This document shows, in pieces, positions 56,715 to 64,000 of a DNA stretch of 64,000 nucleotides (its first letter is position 1; each line of letters starts with the position of its first letter). Where the stretch lies: NCBI RefSeq assembly GCF_025847275.1, contig NZ_JAOZEV010000001.1, positions 248,001 through 312,000 of the forward strand. Reading direction: 5' to 3'. This DNA is from Flavobacterium frigoritolerans. GTDB taxonomy: Bacteria; Bacteroidota; Bacteroidia; Flavobacteriales; Flavobacteriaceae. The notes under the pieces are model-generated. The model was not told the origin of the DNA, searched no databases, and saw nothing but the letters and a program-made list of their open reading frames with translations. Position numbers and translations under genes: made by a program.

Positions 56715-57992
56715 ATGCAACATATTATAGATCGATTTATTAGTTATGTAACAATTGATACAGAGTCTGATCCAAATTCACAAACTACTCCAAGTACTGC
56801 TAAACAATGGGACCTTGCTAATAAACTAGCCGAAGAACTAAAAAGCATCGGTATGCATGATGTTACTATAGATGACAAAGCTTACATCATGGCTACTTTA
56901 CCAAGTAATGTAGAACATGCTGTTCCAACAATTGGCTTTATTTCCCATTTTGATACTTCACCAGATTTTTCAGGAGCTAATGTAAAACCACAAATCATTC
57001 CTAATTATGACGGTAAAGACATTATATTGAATGCTGAGCAAAATATTATTTTATCTCCAAGTTACTTCAAAGATTTATTACAATATAAAGGACAAACTTT
57101 AATTACAACCGACGGAACTACATTATTGGGTGCTGACGATAAAGCTGGAATTACAGAAATTGTATCTGCAATGGAATTCTTAATTAAAAATCCAGATATT
57201 AAACATGGTAAAATTAGAGTTGGTTTTACTCCTGATGAAGAAATTGGTCGTGGTGCACATCATTTTGACGTAGAGAAGTTTGGCGCTGAATGGGCTTATA
57301 CCATGGACGGAAGTCAGATTGGAGAACTTGAATATGAGAACTTTAATGCTGCTGGTGCCAAAATTACTTTTAAAGGGAAAAGTGTTCATCCTGGTTATGC
57401 CAAAGGAAAAATGATTAACTCGTTGCTTATTGCTAATGAGTTTATTAACGAACTACCTAAAGGAGAGACTCCTCAAGAAACTAAAGGATACGAAGGTTTT
57501 TTTCACGTACATCATATAACCGGAACTATCGAAGAAACTGTTCTTGAACTTATTATTAGAGATCATAGCGCAAAAAGATTCGAAAGACGTAAAAAATTGA
57601 TTGAGAGAATTACTAAAAAAATCAACCATAAGTTTGCTAAAAAATTCGGAGAACCAATCGTTATTACCGAAATAAATGACCAATATTACAATATGAAAGA
57701 AAAGGTTTTACCTGTAAAACATATTGTTGATATTGCAGAGAAAGCAATGAAAGAATTAAACATAAAACCATTAATAAAACCTATTAGAGGTGGAACTGAT
57801 GGCTCTCAATTATCATACAAAGGATTGCCTTGCCCAAACATTTTTGCTGGTGGTCATAACTTTCATGGAAAATACGAGTATGTTCCTGTAGAAAGTATGC
57901 AAAAAGCAACTGATGTTATTGTAAAAATTGCTGAGTTGACAGCAATCCCTGGTATTTTTGATGTACCTGCAAAGCCTACAAAAAAGAAATAA
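56715..57992 (+). CDS. pepT: peptidase T (tripeptidase)
   Basis: Cytoplasmic metallopeptidase of family M20 that cleaves the N-terminal residue from tripeptides. The 425-residue chain begins [19 protein letters not shown]. The zinc ligands are in [15 protein letters not shown] (first His near residue 78), [48 protein letters not shown] and [13 protein letters not shown], all matching PepT. The dimerisation domain lies in between. The gene has its own promoter box and ends in a strong hairpin, so it is transcribed alone. Confidence 0.95.
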   Translation: MQHIIDRFISYVTIDTESDPNSQTTPSTAKQWDLANKLAEELKSIGMHDVTIDDKAYIMATLPSNVEHAVPTIGFISHFDTSPDFSGANVKPQIIPNYDGKDIILNAEQNIILSPSYFKDLLQYKGQTLITTDGTTLLGADDKAGITEIVSAMEFLIKNPDIKHGKIRVGFTPDEEIGRGAHHFDVEKFGAEWAYTMDGSQIGELEYENFNAAGAKITFKGKSVHPGYAKGKMINSLLIANEFINELPKGETPQETKGYEGFFHVHHITGTIEETVLELIIRDHSAKRFERRKKLIERITKKINHKFAKKFGEPIVITEINDQYYNMKEKVLPVKHIVDIAEKAMKELNIKPLIKPIRGGTDGSQLSYKGLPCPNIFAGGHNFHGKYEYVPVESMQKATDVIVKIAELTAIPGIFDVPAKPTKKK

Positions 57993-58020
57993 TTTTACTT
58001 AGCTTAAGTCAAAAGCAATA

Positions 58021-58056
58021 AAAAATCCCAATCTAATTTTTTAGATTGGGATTTTT
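58021..58056. terminator. bidirectional terminator after pepT
   Basis: A perfect 16-bp stem, AAAAATCCCAATCTAA (58021-58036) with TTAGATTGGGATTTTT (58041-58056), has a TTTT loop. It lies between convergent pepT and the aldo/keto reductase gene. Confidence 0.9.
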
Positions 58057-58125
58057 GTTTTTTAATTTCTCTTATAAAAAACTACCTTTTTTAGGAATAA
58101 ATAACAATGCATTTCTACATTACCC

Positions 58126-59082
58126 CTATCCCAAAATAGCTTCAATCATTTTTAATTCCTCTTGCGAAAAATCAAGATTTTGCAAACTATCTATATTATT
58201 ATTTAACTGCCCTACTGAACTTGCACCAATTAGAACTGATGTAATTCGATTGTCTTTTAATAACCAAGCCAATGCCATTTGTGCCAAAGACTGATTTCTC
58301 CTTTGAGCAATTTCATTCAAAGCAATTATCTTTTGTACTTTTTGTTCTGACACTTCTTCTAACTGCAAATGCCCGTTTGGATTTGAAGCTCTGGAGTTCT
58401 CTGGAATCCCTTTTAAATATTTATCAGTCAATAGTCCTTGTGCCAAAGGTGAAAATGCAATACAGCCTACTCCTTTTTCTTCGAGAACATCTAATAAACC
58501 TGCTTCGGCTTCGCGAACAAACATCGAATATTTAACCTGATGTATTAAACATGGTGTCCCTAATTGTTTTAAAATTGCAGTGGCTTCTCTGGTTTGTTCT
58601 GCATTATAATTAGATATTCCTGCATATAAAGCTTTTCCGCTTCGTACAGCGTAATCCAAAGCCATCATTGTTTCTTCCAAAGGTGTTTCGGGATCAAAAC
58701 GATGAGAGTAAAAAATATCTACATAGTCTAGTTTCATCCGTTTTAAACTCTGATCCAAACTTGACAATAAGTATTTTCGAGAACCCCAATCACCATAAGG
58801 CCCTTCCCACATGGTATAACCTGCCTTAGTAGAAACTACAATTTGATCGCGTAGATTTCCTTGAAAATTGTGCCACAGTATCTTCCCGAAATTTTCTTCA
58901 GCAGAACCTGGAACTGGTCCATAATTATTAGCCAAATCAAAATGTGTTATTCCTTTATTAAAAGCTTCTTTAATAATACTTTCACCGTTTTCAAAATTAT
59001 CTACCGAACCGAAATTATGCCATAATCCTAAAGATATCTGCGGTAATAATAATCCGCTTTTTCCGCATCTGTTATATTTCAT
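58126..59082 (-). CDS. aldo/keto reductase (YghZ-like)
   Basis: A 318-residue NADPH-dependent oxidoreductase with a TIM-barrel. The catalytic tetrad is visible: Asp and Tyr in THFDLANNYGPVPGSAEENF, Lys in IVVSTKAGY, His in DIFYSHRFDPETPL. GGHGTPLE-type elements and the C-terminal coenzyme site (TSVLIGASSVGQLNNNIDSL) match the AKR14/YghZ group, which reduces L-glyceraldehyde 3-phosphate or methylglyoxal. A segment YTMWEGPYGDWGSRKYLLSS is also typical of YghZ-like members. Physiological substrate uncertain. Single gene on the minus strand. Confidence 0.9.
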   Translation of the reverse strand: MKYNRCGKSGLLLPQISLGLWHNFGSVDNFENGESIIKEAFNKGITHFDLANNYGPVPGSAEENFGKILWHNFQGNLRDQIVVSTKAGYTMWEGPYGDWGSRKYLLSSLDQSLKRMKLDYVDIFYSHRFDPETPLEETMMALDYAVRSGKALYAGISNYNAEQTREATAILKQLGTPCLIHQVKYSMFVREAEAGLLDVLEEKGVGCIAFSPLAQGLLTDKYLKGIPENSRASNPNGHLQLEEVSEQKVQKIIALNEIAQRRNQSLAQMALAWLLKDNRITSVLIGASSVGQLNNNIDSLQNLDFSQEELKMIEAILG

Positions 59083-59266
59083 TTTATTAATTTAAAGATT
59101 GAAATTTTAAGAATCTAAACATAATCAGTACATAAATTCTACTTCTGTAAAAATAAGAAATCGAAAGTATTATACAATTAATTTATACTAATTGAAATAC
59201 TTCCGATTTATCGTTTTATGATTTTGAATATCCAAAAAACAATCTTTATAAAATTATCTTATTTAA

Positions 59267-59848
59267 TTATTCATGCAACTTCTCAGAAATATCATGTATT
59301 TTTTTCAGCTTGAAAGAAAAGTAAATATAGAAAGCTCCAATTGCAATAAAAGCAAAAGCAGTCCAATACACCAACGAAAGTCCTGCGAAAATAGGGTTCC
59401 ATAATAATATGAATGAAAATATAATTCCAAGAATACCTAAAACCAAAAGATTCGCCCAATCTGGTACTCTATAACTCTTTAAATCAAAAGCAATAACTAT
59501 TGCCATGATAGAACGGAATAAAATCACAAATCCTATATATAACGGAAGTATTGTAATCGAAATTAACGGATTAGAAATTAACAATATCCCTACAACTAAT
59601 CCTAAAATTCCTGAAGCTAATGTCCAGCCCCAATTATCAATTTTTTTTCTGTTTGAAAGTGCAAAAATAACTTCAAAAATTCCACTCCCCAGAAAGGAAA
59701 TACTAAAAACAAACGCAAGAGTTAAATATGCTGCTAATGGTGTTATAAAAGACCAAATTCCAATTCCAACAAAAAGTATTCCCACTAGTAATGGGATATA
59801 CCAATAATCAATAGCTTTTTTTACTTTTTTAAATAAAGAATTTTCCAT
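59267..59848 (-). CDS. HdeD-family (DUF308) membrane protein
   Basis: A 193-residue inner-membrane protein with six hydrophobic segments arranged as three repeated pairs. YWYIPLLVGILFVGIGIWSF, WGWTLASGILGLVVGILLI and WANLLVLGILGIIFSFILLW carry the glycine patterns of HdeD/DUF308 proteins, known in enterobacteria for acid resistance. A short charged C-terminal tail ends it. Its function in Flavobacteria is not established. It sits alone, with AT-rich gaps on both sides. Confidence 0.85.
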   Translation of the reverse strand: MENSLFKKVKKAIDYWYIPLLVGILFVGIGIWSFITPLAAYLTLAFVFSISFLGSGIFEVIFALSNRKKIDNWGWTLASGILGLVVGILLISNPLISITILPLYIGFVILFRSIMAIVIAFDLKSYRVPDWANLLVLGILGIIFSFILLWNPIFAGLSLVYWTAFAFIAIGAFYIYFSFKLKKIHDISEKLHE

Positions 59849-60140
59849 AAATATATTTTAAAATCATGCTTACTCTATTAAGTTTTCAGCTTACCTTTAA
59901 TGATCACCCCCAATCATAAAACAGCTATATTCGGTCTGTTTTATTACGAAGTCTCTCAAAGATAAGGAATAAATATAGCTATTTGTAAAAATTAACTCAT
60001 AAATTCCCTTGTGTTTCTTCACTTAAAGGATTTTATCAATCCTATCCAAAAATGCTTTCCAATCCTTTCATATTATATTCCTTTGATATTAAAGAACATC
60101 CACATATCTTTATAAATTAAATCATTTCTCTACTTAAAAA

Positions 60141-60647
60141 ATGAAATTCACCATTTATATATTTACAGTTGCAGTTCTACTTTCATCGTTTACCATAAAA
60201 AAAGAAGAAAAAATTGTAAAAAATCAAATTCAAGAAATACAATCTATAATAGATAGGGATGCTATTATTACCTATTCTAAACAATATCTTGGAACACCAT
60301 ATGTATATGCGGGCAATAATCCAAAAAAAGGTTTTGACTGTTCTGGTTTCGTTAATTATGTTTTTCAATATTTCGATATTAACTTACCACGAAGTTCTGG
60401 TGCTTATAAAAATATAGGCAAGGCAAAATCACCCGAAGATTTTAAAGTGGGAGATATTTTAGTTTTTTATGGTTATAAAGATAGAAAAAGCATAGGCCAT
60501 CTTGGAATTATTTGTGAAGCCAATGGCATGAAATCAAAATTCATACATGCCTCATCTGGGAAAATAAAGAGCGTAACAATTAGTGCATTAGACTCTAATC
60601 ATTACAGTAATCGTTTTTATAAATGTATTAATGTATTGCCTAAATAA
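60141..60647 (+). CDS. NlpC/P60 (C40) cell-wall peptidase
   Basis: A 168-residue exported cysteine peptidase that should cut peptide stems of peptidoglycan. An N-terminal signal (YIFTVAVLLSSFTIKK) is followed by a short linker and one NlpC/P60 domain. Catalytic Cys67 is in GFDCSGFVNYVFQYF, His120 in SIGHLGIIC, and a third polar residue, His, in FIHASSG. The domain begins YSKQYLGTPYVYAGNNPKKG, a common C40 pattern. With only one catalytic domain and no SH3 domain, it is a compact version. The 292-bp gap upstream shows no clear signal. Confidence 0.9.
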   Translation: MKFTIYIFTVAVLLSSFTIKKEEKIVKNQIQEIQSIIDRDAIITYSKQYLGTPYVYAGNNPKKGFDCSGFVNYVFQYFDINLPRSSGAYKNIGKAKSPEDFKVGDILVFYGYKDRKSIGHLGIICEANGMKSKFIHASSGKIKSVTISALDSNHYSNRFYKCINVLPK

Positions 60648-60682
60648 TTAATTTTCACTTTAGTTAATTTATAAAACAAGCA

Positions 60683-60718
60683 CAAAAAAAACTCCAAACA
60701 ATTTAACTTGCTTGGAGT
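60683..60718 (-). terminator. terminator of the DUF1573 gene
   Basis: ACTCCAAACAA (60691-60701) pairs with TTGCTTGGAGT (60708-60718) with one internal mismatch and a 6-nt loop; on the minus strand a run of eight T follows. Confidence 0.8.
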
Positions 60719-60741
60719 CTAGAAATTATAACTAACTACTT

Positions 60742-61149
60742 TTATAAAACTATTCCTTTTAATGTAAGTACTTTTGGAGTTGGTTCTGCACTTGTTACTA
60801 CTGTAACAGTTTTAGAAAAAGCGCCTTTACTTGCAGCATTGTATGTTGCTGTGATCTTTGCTGATTTCCCAGGAAGAATCGGCTCTTTTGTATAATTTGT
60901 TGCTGTACAACCACAAGAACCCTGAACACTTGTAATAACTACAGCTGTTTTTCCTGTGTTTTTAAATTCAAAATCAATTTCCTTTGGAACATTCAGTGGT
61001 ATTTGCCCTACATCGATAGTTTCTGATTTCCATGTAATTGATCCAGCAAATGCTGCAGTGTTTGCTAGTATTGATTCTACTGGAGCAACTGCTGAGAAAG
61101 ACATTAACCCTAAAGTTAATACTAATAATAATGGTCTGATAATTTTCAT
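60742..61149 (-). CDS. DUF1573 exported protein
   Basis: A 135-residue periplasmic protein with the signal peptide PLLLVLTLGLMSFSAVA. One immunoglobulin-like DUF1573 domain follows: IDVGQIPLNVPKEIDFEFKN, then ITSVQGSCGCTATNY with the conserved CGCT, and YNAASKGAFSKTVTV. DUF1573 domains are common and numerous in Bacteroidota, with unclear function, perhaps protein binding. It is divergent from the two-component genes with a 168-bp gap, so it could be a target of that system, though this is only positional. Confidence 0.85.
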   Translation of the reverse strand: MKIIRPLLLVLTLGLMSFSAVAPVESILANTAAFAGSITWKSETIDVGQIPLNVPKEIDFEFKNTGKTAVVITSVQGSCGCTATNYTKEPILPGKSAKITATYNAASKGAFSKTVTVVTSAEPTPKVLTLKGIVL

Positions 61150-61317
61150 AAGTCTAAAATTTAAATGATTATTTGGTTTGTCATTTTGAACATTACAAAT
61201 GTAAATCGGATAAAAATGAAACGCTGTTAAGCGATTTCAAATGTTTGTTAACGACTTGTTAATCGCTGTTTTTAAAGATATTTTTGATTAATATTACACC
61301 CTGTAAATTGTATTTAA

Positions 61318-62580
61318 GTGAAAATAAACAGACTCAACAGCATTATCATTCTGGGTTTTATAGCAATCATCGGCATATTAGTCGTGCAATTACTATGGAC
61401 CAAAGAAGCTTTTACTCTTGAACAAAAGAAGCTAAATCAGAAAACACATATTGCATTACTTGAAGTTGCAAAAAAACTACATGAAAGCAGTAGTAATGAG
61501 TTACCTGCGCAAAGCCCTATTCAAAAAATATCCAATGACTATTATGTTGTAAACATTGAAAATGATTTTGAGCCCGATATCTTGGAATTTTATTTAAAGT
61601 CGGAATTCAAGAAAATGAATATTACAACTGATTTCGAATACGCCATGTACAATTGCCAGAGCAATGAAATGATATATGGAGATTATATTTCTTTATCAAA
61701 AAAATCAAAAGGAAAACAATCTGTTCATTTTCCAAAACACAAAGATCTAGTTTATTATTTCGCTGTACGTTTCCCTAATGAAACTACTTATATATTCAGC
61801 TCAATGCGATTTTGGTTTGTGCTTTCGATTATGCTTATTATCATTTTACTAATTTATATCTACTCGATTTTCATGCTTTTACAGCAAAAAAAATACTCCG
61901 AGTTACAGCGTGATTTTATTAATAACATGACACACGAGTTCAAAACTCCTTTGGCTTCTATTTTAATTGCTTCAAATTATTTAATTAAACAAAATCCGAT
62001 CAAAGAAGATAAGAAACTTGAAAAATATACTGAAATCATTATCAACCAAAGTGGCAAATTAAATAATCATATCGAGAAGATTTTAAGTATTGCGAAATCA
62101 GATTACACCCCATTAGAACTAGAGTTAAAAAACATCTTAATTATCCCCCCTATTGAGGAAACAATAGAAAACATTAAACTAAAATATCCCGATACTGATA
62201 TAAAAATTGAATCTGACGCTACAAACTATACTATTGTAGCTGATGTTTTTCATTTTACAAACATCGTTTATAACCTTCTTGATAATGCAATAAAATATTG
62301 CGATACCAAACCTGAAATTATAATTCGGTTAGCTACTGAAAATCAATTATTAAAAATTGCTTTTATAGATAACGGAATAGGAATTGCAAACAAAAACATT
62401 TCTTTTATTTTCGATAAATTTTACAGAATTCCAAATGAAAAAAGTACCCAGTCAAATGGCTTTGGATTAGGCTTGTATTATGTGAAAAAGATTTGCAACT
62501 TGCATCAATGGAAAATCAATGCTACTAACAATCCCAAAAAGGGGATTACCATAACCATATCAATTCCATATAAAAAATGA
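61318..62580 (+). CDS. membrane sensor histidine kinase
   Basis: A 420-residue inner-membrane sensor kinase that starts at GTG 61318. Membrane helix 1 is near residues 7-27 (SIIILGFIAIIGILVVQLLW), helix 2 near 162-186 (FVLSIMLIIILLIYIYSIF), and about 130 residues between them form a periplasmic sensor of unrecognised type. The HisKA box DFINNMTHEFKTPLAS carries phospho-acceptor His206. The ATPase motifs are N-box NIVYNLLDNAIKYCD, G1 DNGIGIA, F-box FIFDKFYRIPNE and G2 GFGLGLYYVKKIC. It overlaps the response-regulator gene by 4 bp. The stimulus is unknown. Confidence 0.93.
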   Translation: MKINRLNSIIILGFIAIIGILVVQLLWTKEAFTLEQKKLNQKTHIALLEVAKKLHESSSNELPAQSPIQKISNDYYVVNIENDFEPDILEFYLKSEFKKMNITTDFEYAMYNCQSNEMIYGDYISLSKKSKGKQSVHFPKHKDLVYYFAVRFPNETTYIFSSMRFWFVLSIMLIIILLIYIYSIFMLLQQKKYSELQRDFINNMTHEFKTPLASILIASNYLIKQNPIKEDKKLEKYTEIIINQSGKLNNHIEKILSIAKSDYTPLELELKNILIIPPIEETIENIKLKYPDTDIKIESDATNYTIVADVFHFTNIVYNLLDNAIKYCDTKPEIIIRLATENQLLKIAFIDNGIGIANKNISFIFDKFYRIPNEKSTQSNGFGLGLYYVKKICNLHQWKINATNNPKKGITITISIPYKK

Positions 62581-63260
62581 GTATTTTCAAAATTCTTTAC
62601 ACCGAAGATGATGAAACCCTAGGGTTTCTTACCAAAGACAATCTGGAACAAAATAATTATGAAGTAACACATTGTTGCGATGGACAATTGGGTTTGGAAG
62701 CTTTTAATAATGGTAATTTTGATATTTGTATTTTGGATATTATGATGCCAAAAATAGATGGATTTGAACTCGCTACCGAAATAAGAAAAAACAACTCTGA
62801 TATTCCTATCATTTTCCTTTCCGCTAAAACACTAAAAGAAGACAGAATAAAAGGATTGCGACTAGGAGCCGATGATTATCTCGTAAAACCTTTTAGCATT
62901 GAAGAATTACTTCTAAAAATTGAAATTTTCTTAAAGCGTTCACAAAAAAATGACTCTATAGATAAATCCATTTATAAAATTGGGAAGTATCATTTTGATA
63001 CTAAAAACTTTATTCTTTTTAATGAAAATGAAAAAATTGGCCTTACACAGCGTGAAGCTGAATTATTGAAATTATTTCTTGACAATAAAAACTCCGTTTT
63101 AAAAAGAGAGCAGATTTTAACTTCGCTTTGGGGAGATGATGATTACTTTATGGGCAGAAGCCTTGATGTCTTCATTTCACGTCTGCGTAAAATTTTAGTA
63201 AATGAACAGGGAATTTCTATAGAAAACCTACACGGAATTGGTTTCCGATTTACCATCTAA
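62577..63260 (+). CDS. OmpR-type response regulator
   Basis: A 227-residue transcription regulator, partner of the kinase just upstream. The receiver domain has acidic residues in LYTEDDETLG, the phosphorylation site Asp54 in CILDIMMPKIDG, IIFLSAKTLKEDR with the switch Ser/Thr position as Ser, and YLVKPFS. The C-terminal winged-helix has LTQREAELLKLFLDNKNSV, KREQILTSLWGDDDYFMGRS and LDVFISRLRKIL. The gene pair is translationally coupled. Target genes are not visible in the window, although the divergent DUF1573 gene is a positional candidate. Confidence 0.95.
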   Translation: MSIFKILYTEDDETLGFLTKDNLEQNNYEVTHCCDGQLGLEAFNNGNFDICILDIMMPKIDGFELATEIRKNNSDIPIIFLSAKTLKEDRIKGLRLGADDYLVKPFSIEELLLKIEIFLKRSQKNDSIDKSIYKIGKYHFDTKNFILFNENEKIGLTQREAELLKLFLDNKNSVLKREQILTSLWGDDDYFMGRSLDVFISRLRKILVNEQGISIENLHGIGFRFTI

Positions 63261-63313
63261 TTCTTGTCCAAATTTATAGAATTTTGTATTTTTAATATTC
63301 AAATATTCCAGAT

Positions 63314-64000
63314 ATGAGATTGCATCATTTGCGTAATGCCACTTTAGTAATTGAAACAGAAAAATATGTTATTTTAATTGACCCAATGTTAGGCAAAAGA
63401 AAAACTATTGCTCCTTTTAGTTTTTTTCGCTACAAACCTAAAAGAAATCCACTTACCTATCTGCCAAAAAATAGCAGAGACATTTTGAGCAAAGTCACAC
63501 ATTGCATCATTACACATTTACACCCAGATCATCTCGATAAAGCTGGTGAGATTTTCTTAAGAAGAAAATCGATTCCTGTTATCTGCAGTGTCAAAGATGA
63601 AAATGCTCTTATTAAAAGAAGTTTAACCGTTATTCAAACTCTGGATTATTGGAAGCCACAAAACTTTTTAGGCGGAAAAATAACGGGCATACCAGCTGTT
63701 CATGGTTATGGTTTTATTGCAAAACTAATGGGAAATGTAATGGGGTTTTATATCGAACTACTTAATGAAAAATCGATTTACATTAGTGCTGATACTATTT
63801 TTACTGAACATGTACAAAAAGTACTAACTGAGTTTAAACCCGATATTGCAACTATTGCCTGCGGTACCGCACGATTAGATTTTGGACAGCCATTATTGAT
63901 GAGAATGAATGATATTTTAAAATTTATTGCACTTGCACCAGGCAAAGTATTCGCGAACCATTTAGAAGCTTTAAATCATTGTCCAACAACCAGAACAGAA
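63314..64000 (+). CDS. MBL-fold metallo-hydrolase, 5' part (3' truncated by window)
   Basis: An open frame of 229 codons runs from ATG 63314 to the end of the window. It starts MRLHHLRNATLVIETEKYVI with IDPML, and the metal-binding HxHxDH motif lies in ITHLHPDHLDKAGE (His68, His70, Asp72, His73). Further ligands are probably in IPAVHGYG and ISADTIF. It belongs to the UlaG-like/beta-lactamase superfamily; the substrate is not evident. It starts 53 bp after the response regulator stop and may be part of that transcript. Confidence 0.85.
   Translation, partial: MRLHHLRNATLVIETEKYVILIDPMLGKRKTIAPFSFFRYKPKRNPLTYLPKNSRDILSKVTHCIITHLHPDHLDKAGEIFLRRKSIPVICSVKDENALIKRSLTVIQTLDYWKPQNFLGGKITGIPAVHGYGFIAKLMGNVMGFYIELLNEKSIYISADTIFTEHVQKVLTEFKPDIATIACGTARLDFGQPLLMRMNDILKFIALAPGKVFANHLEALNHCPTTRTE

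Overview
The window is about 64 kb of AT-rich chromosome from a member of the Bacteroidota, almost certainly a Flavobacterium or close relative in the Flavobacteriaceae. Supporting signs are the fused SecDF, a type IX secretion (T9SS) type A sorting domain, signal peptides ending in A-Q or G-Q, promoter boxes of the TAnnTTTG type, almost no Shine-Dalgarno sites, and many Bacteroidota-type outer-membrane proteins. No rRNA, tRNA, CRISPR array, transposase, integrase or phage structural gene was seen.

Layout. Positions 1-19050 are core chromosome: the 3' end of cysS, yidD, lgt, secDF, malate dehydrogenase, gyrB, two tandem asparagine synthetases, a GreA-C-like protein, a plug-less TonB-receptor-type barrel paired with a 1004-residue TPR protein, and divergent ftsE. 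Positions 19062-26387 form a surface-polysaccharide locus: methyltransferase, three glycosyltransferases, an FdtA-type sugar ketoisomerase, a Wzx-type flippase and a TagF/TagB-like transferase. Its apparent partners, an FdtB-type aminotransferase and a GNAT/FemAB-like acyltransferase, lie at 37605-39679.

Between these two parts sits an accessory island (26375-37321). It is bounded by two paralogous surface proteins in direct orientation. It holds a 2239-residue SpvB/FG-GAP/RHS protein whose variable C-terminus matches the active-site pattern of C39-type cysteine peptidases, a 13-bp-overlapping secreted protein downstream (candidate immunity protein), and, just upstream, a 150-residue protein made of a signal peptide, one YD repeat and a T9SS sorting domain. 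This is the most interesting part of the window: a possible T9SS-linked Rhs effector cassette with a swappable organisation.

Positions 39700-64000 return to core genes: a TRIC channel, a SpoU methyltransferase, a serine hydrolase, Rel, a Fur-family regulator, purA, nudK, guaB, a DUF5723 barrel with its lipoprotein, HMG-CoA lyase, SatD with DUF3307, pyrD, a formylglycine-generating enzyme with both catalytic cysteines, pepT, an aldo/keto reductase, an HdeD-like protein, an NlpC/P60 peptidase, a DUF1573 protein, a two-component system, and the start of an MBL-fold hydrolase. Purine synthesis (purA, guaB) and the stringent-response gene cluster here, but the genes are separated by their own terminators.

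Small-scale structure includes many strong hairpin terminators, octameric intergenic repeats, a heptameric repeat that runs in frame through the aminotransferase gene, and an inverted CTTCGACTC-type dispersed repeat at 52755-52889. Functional calls come from motif recognition by eye; no database search was run.
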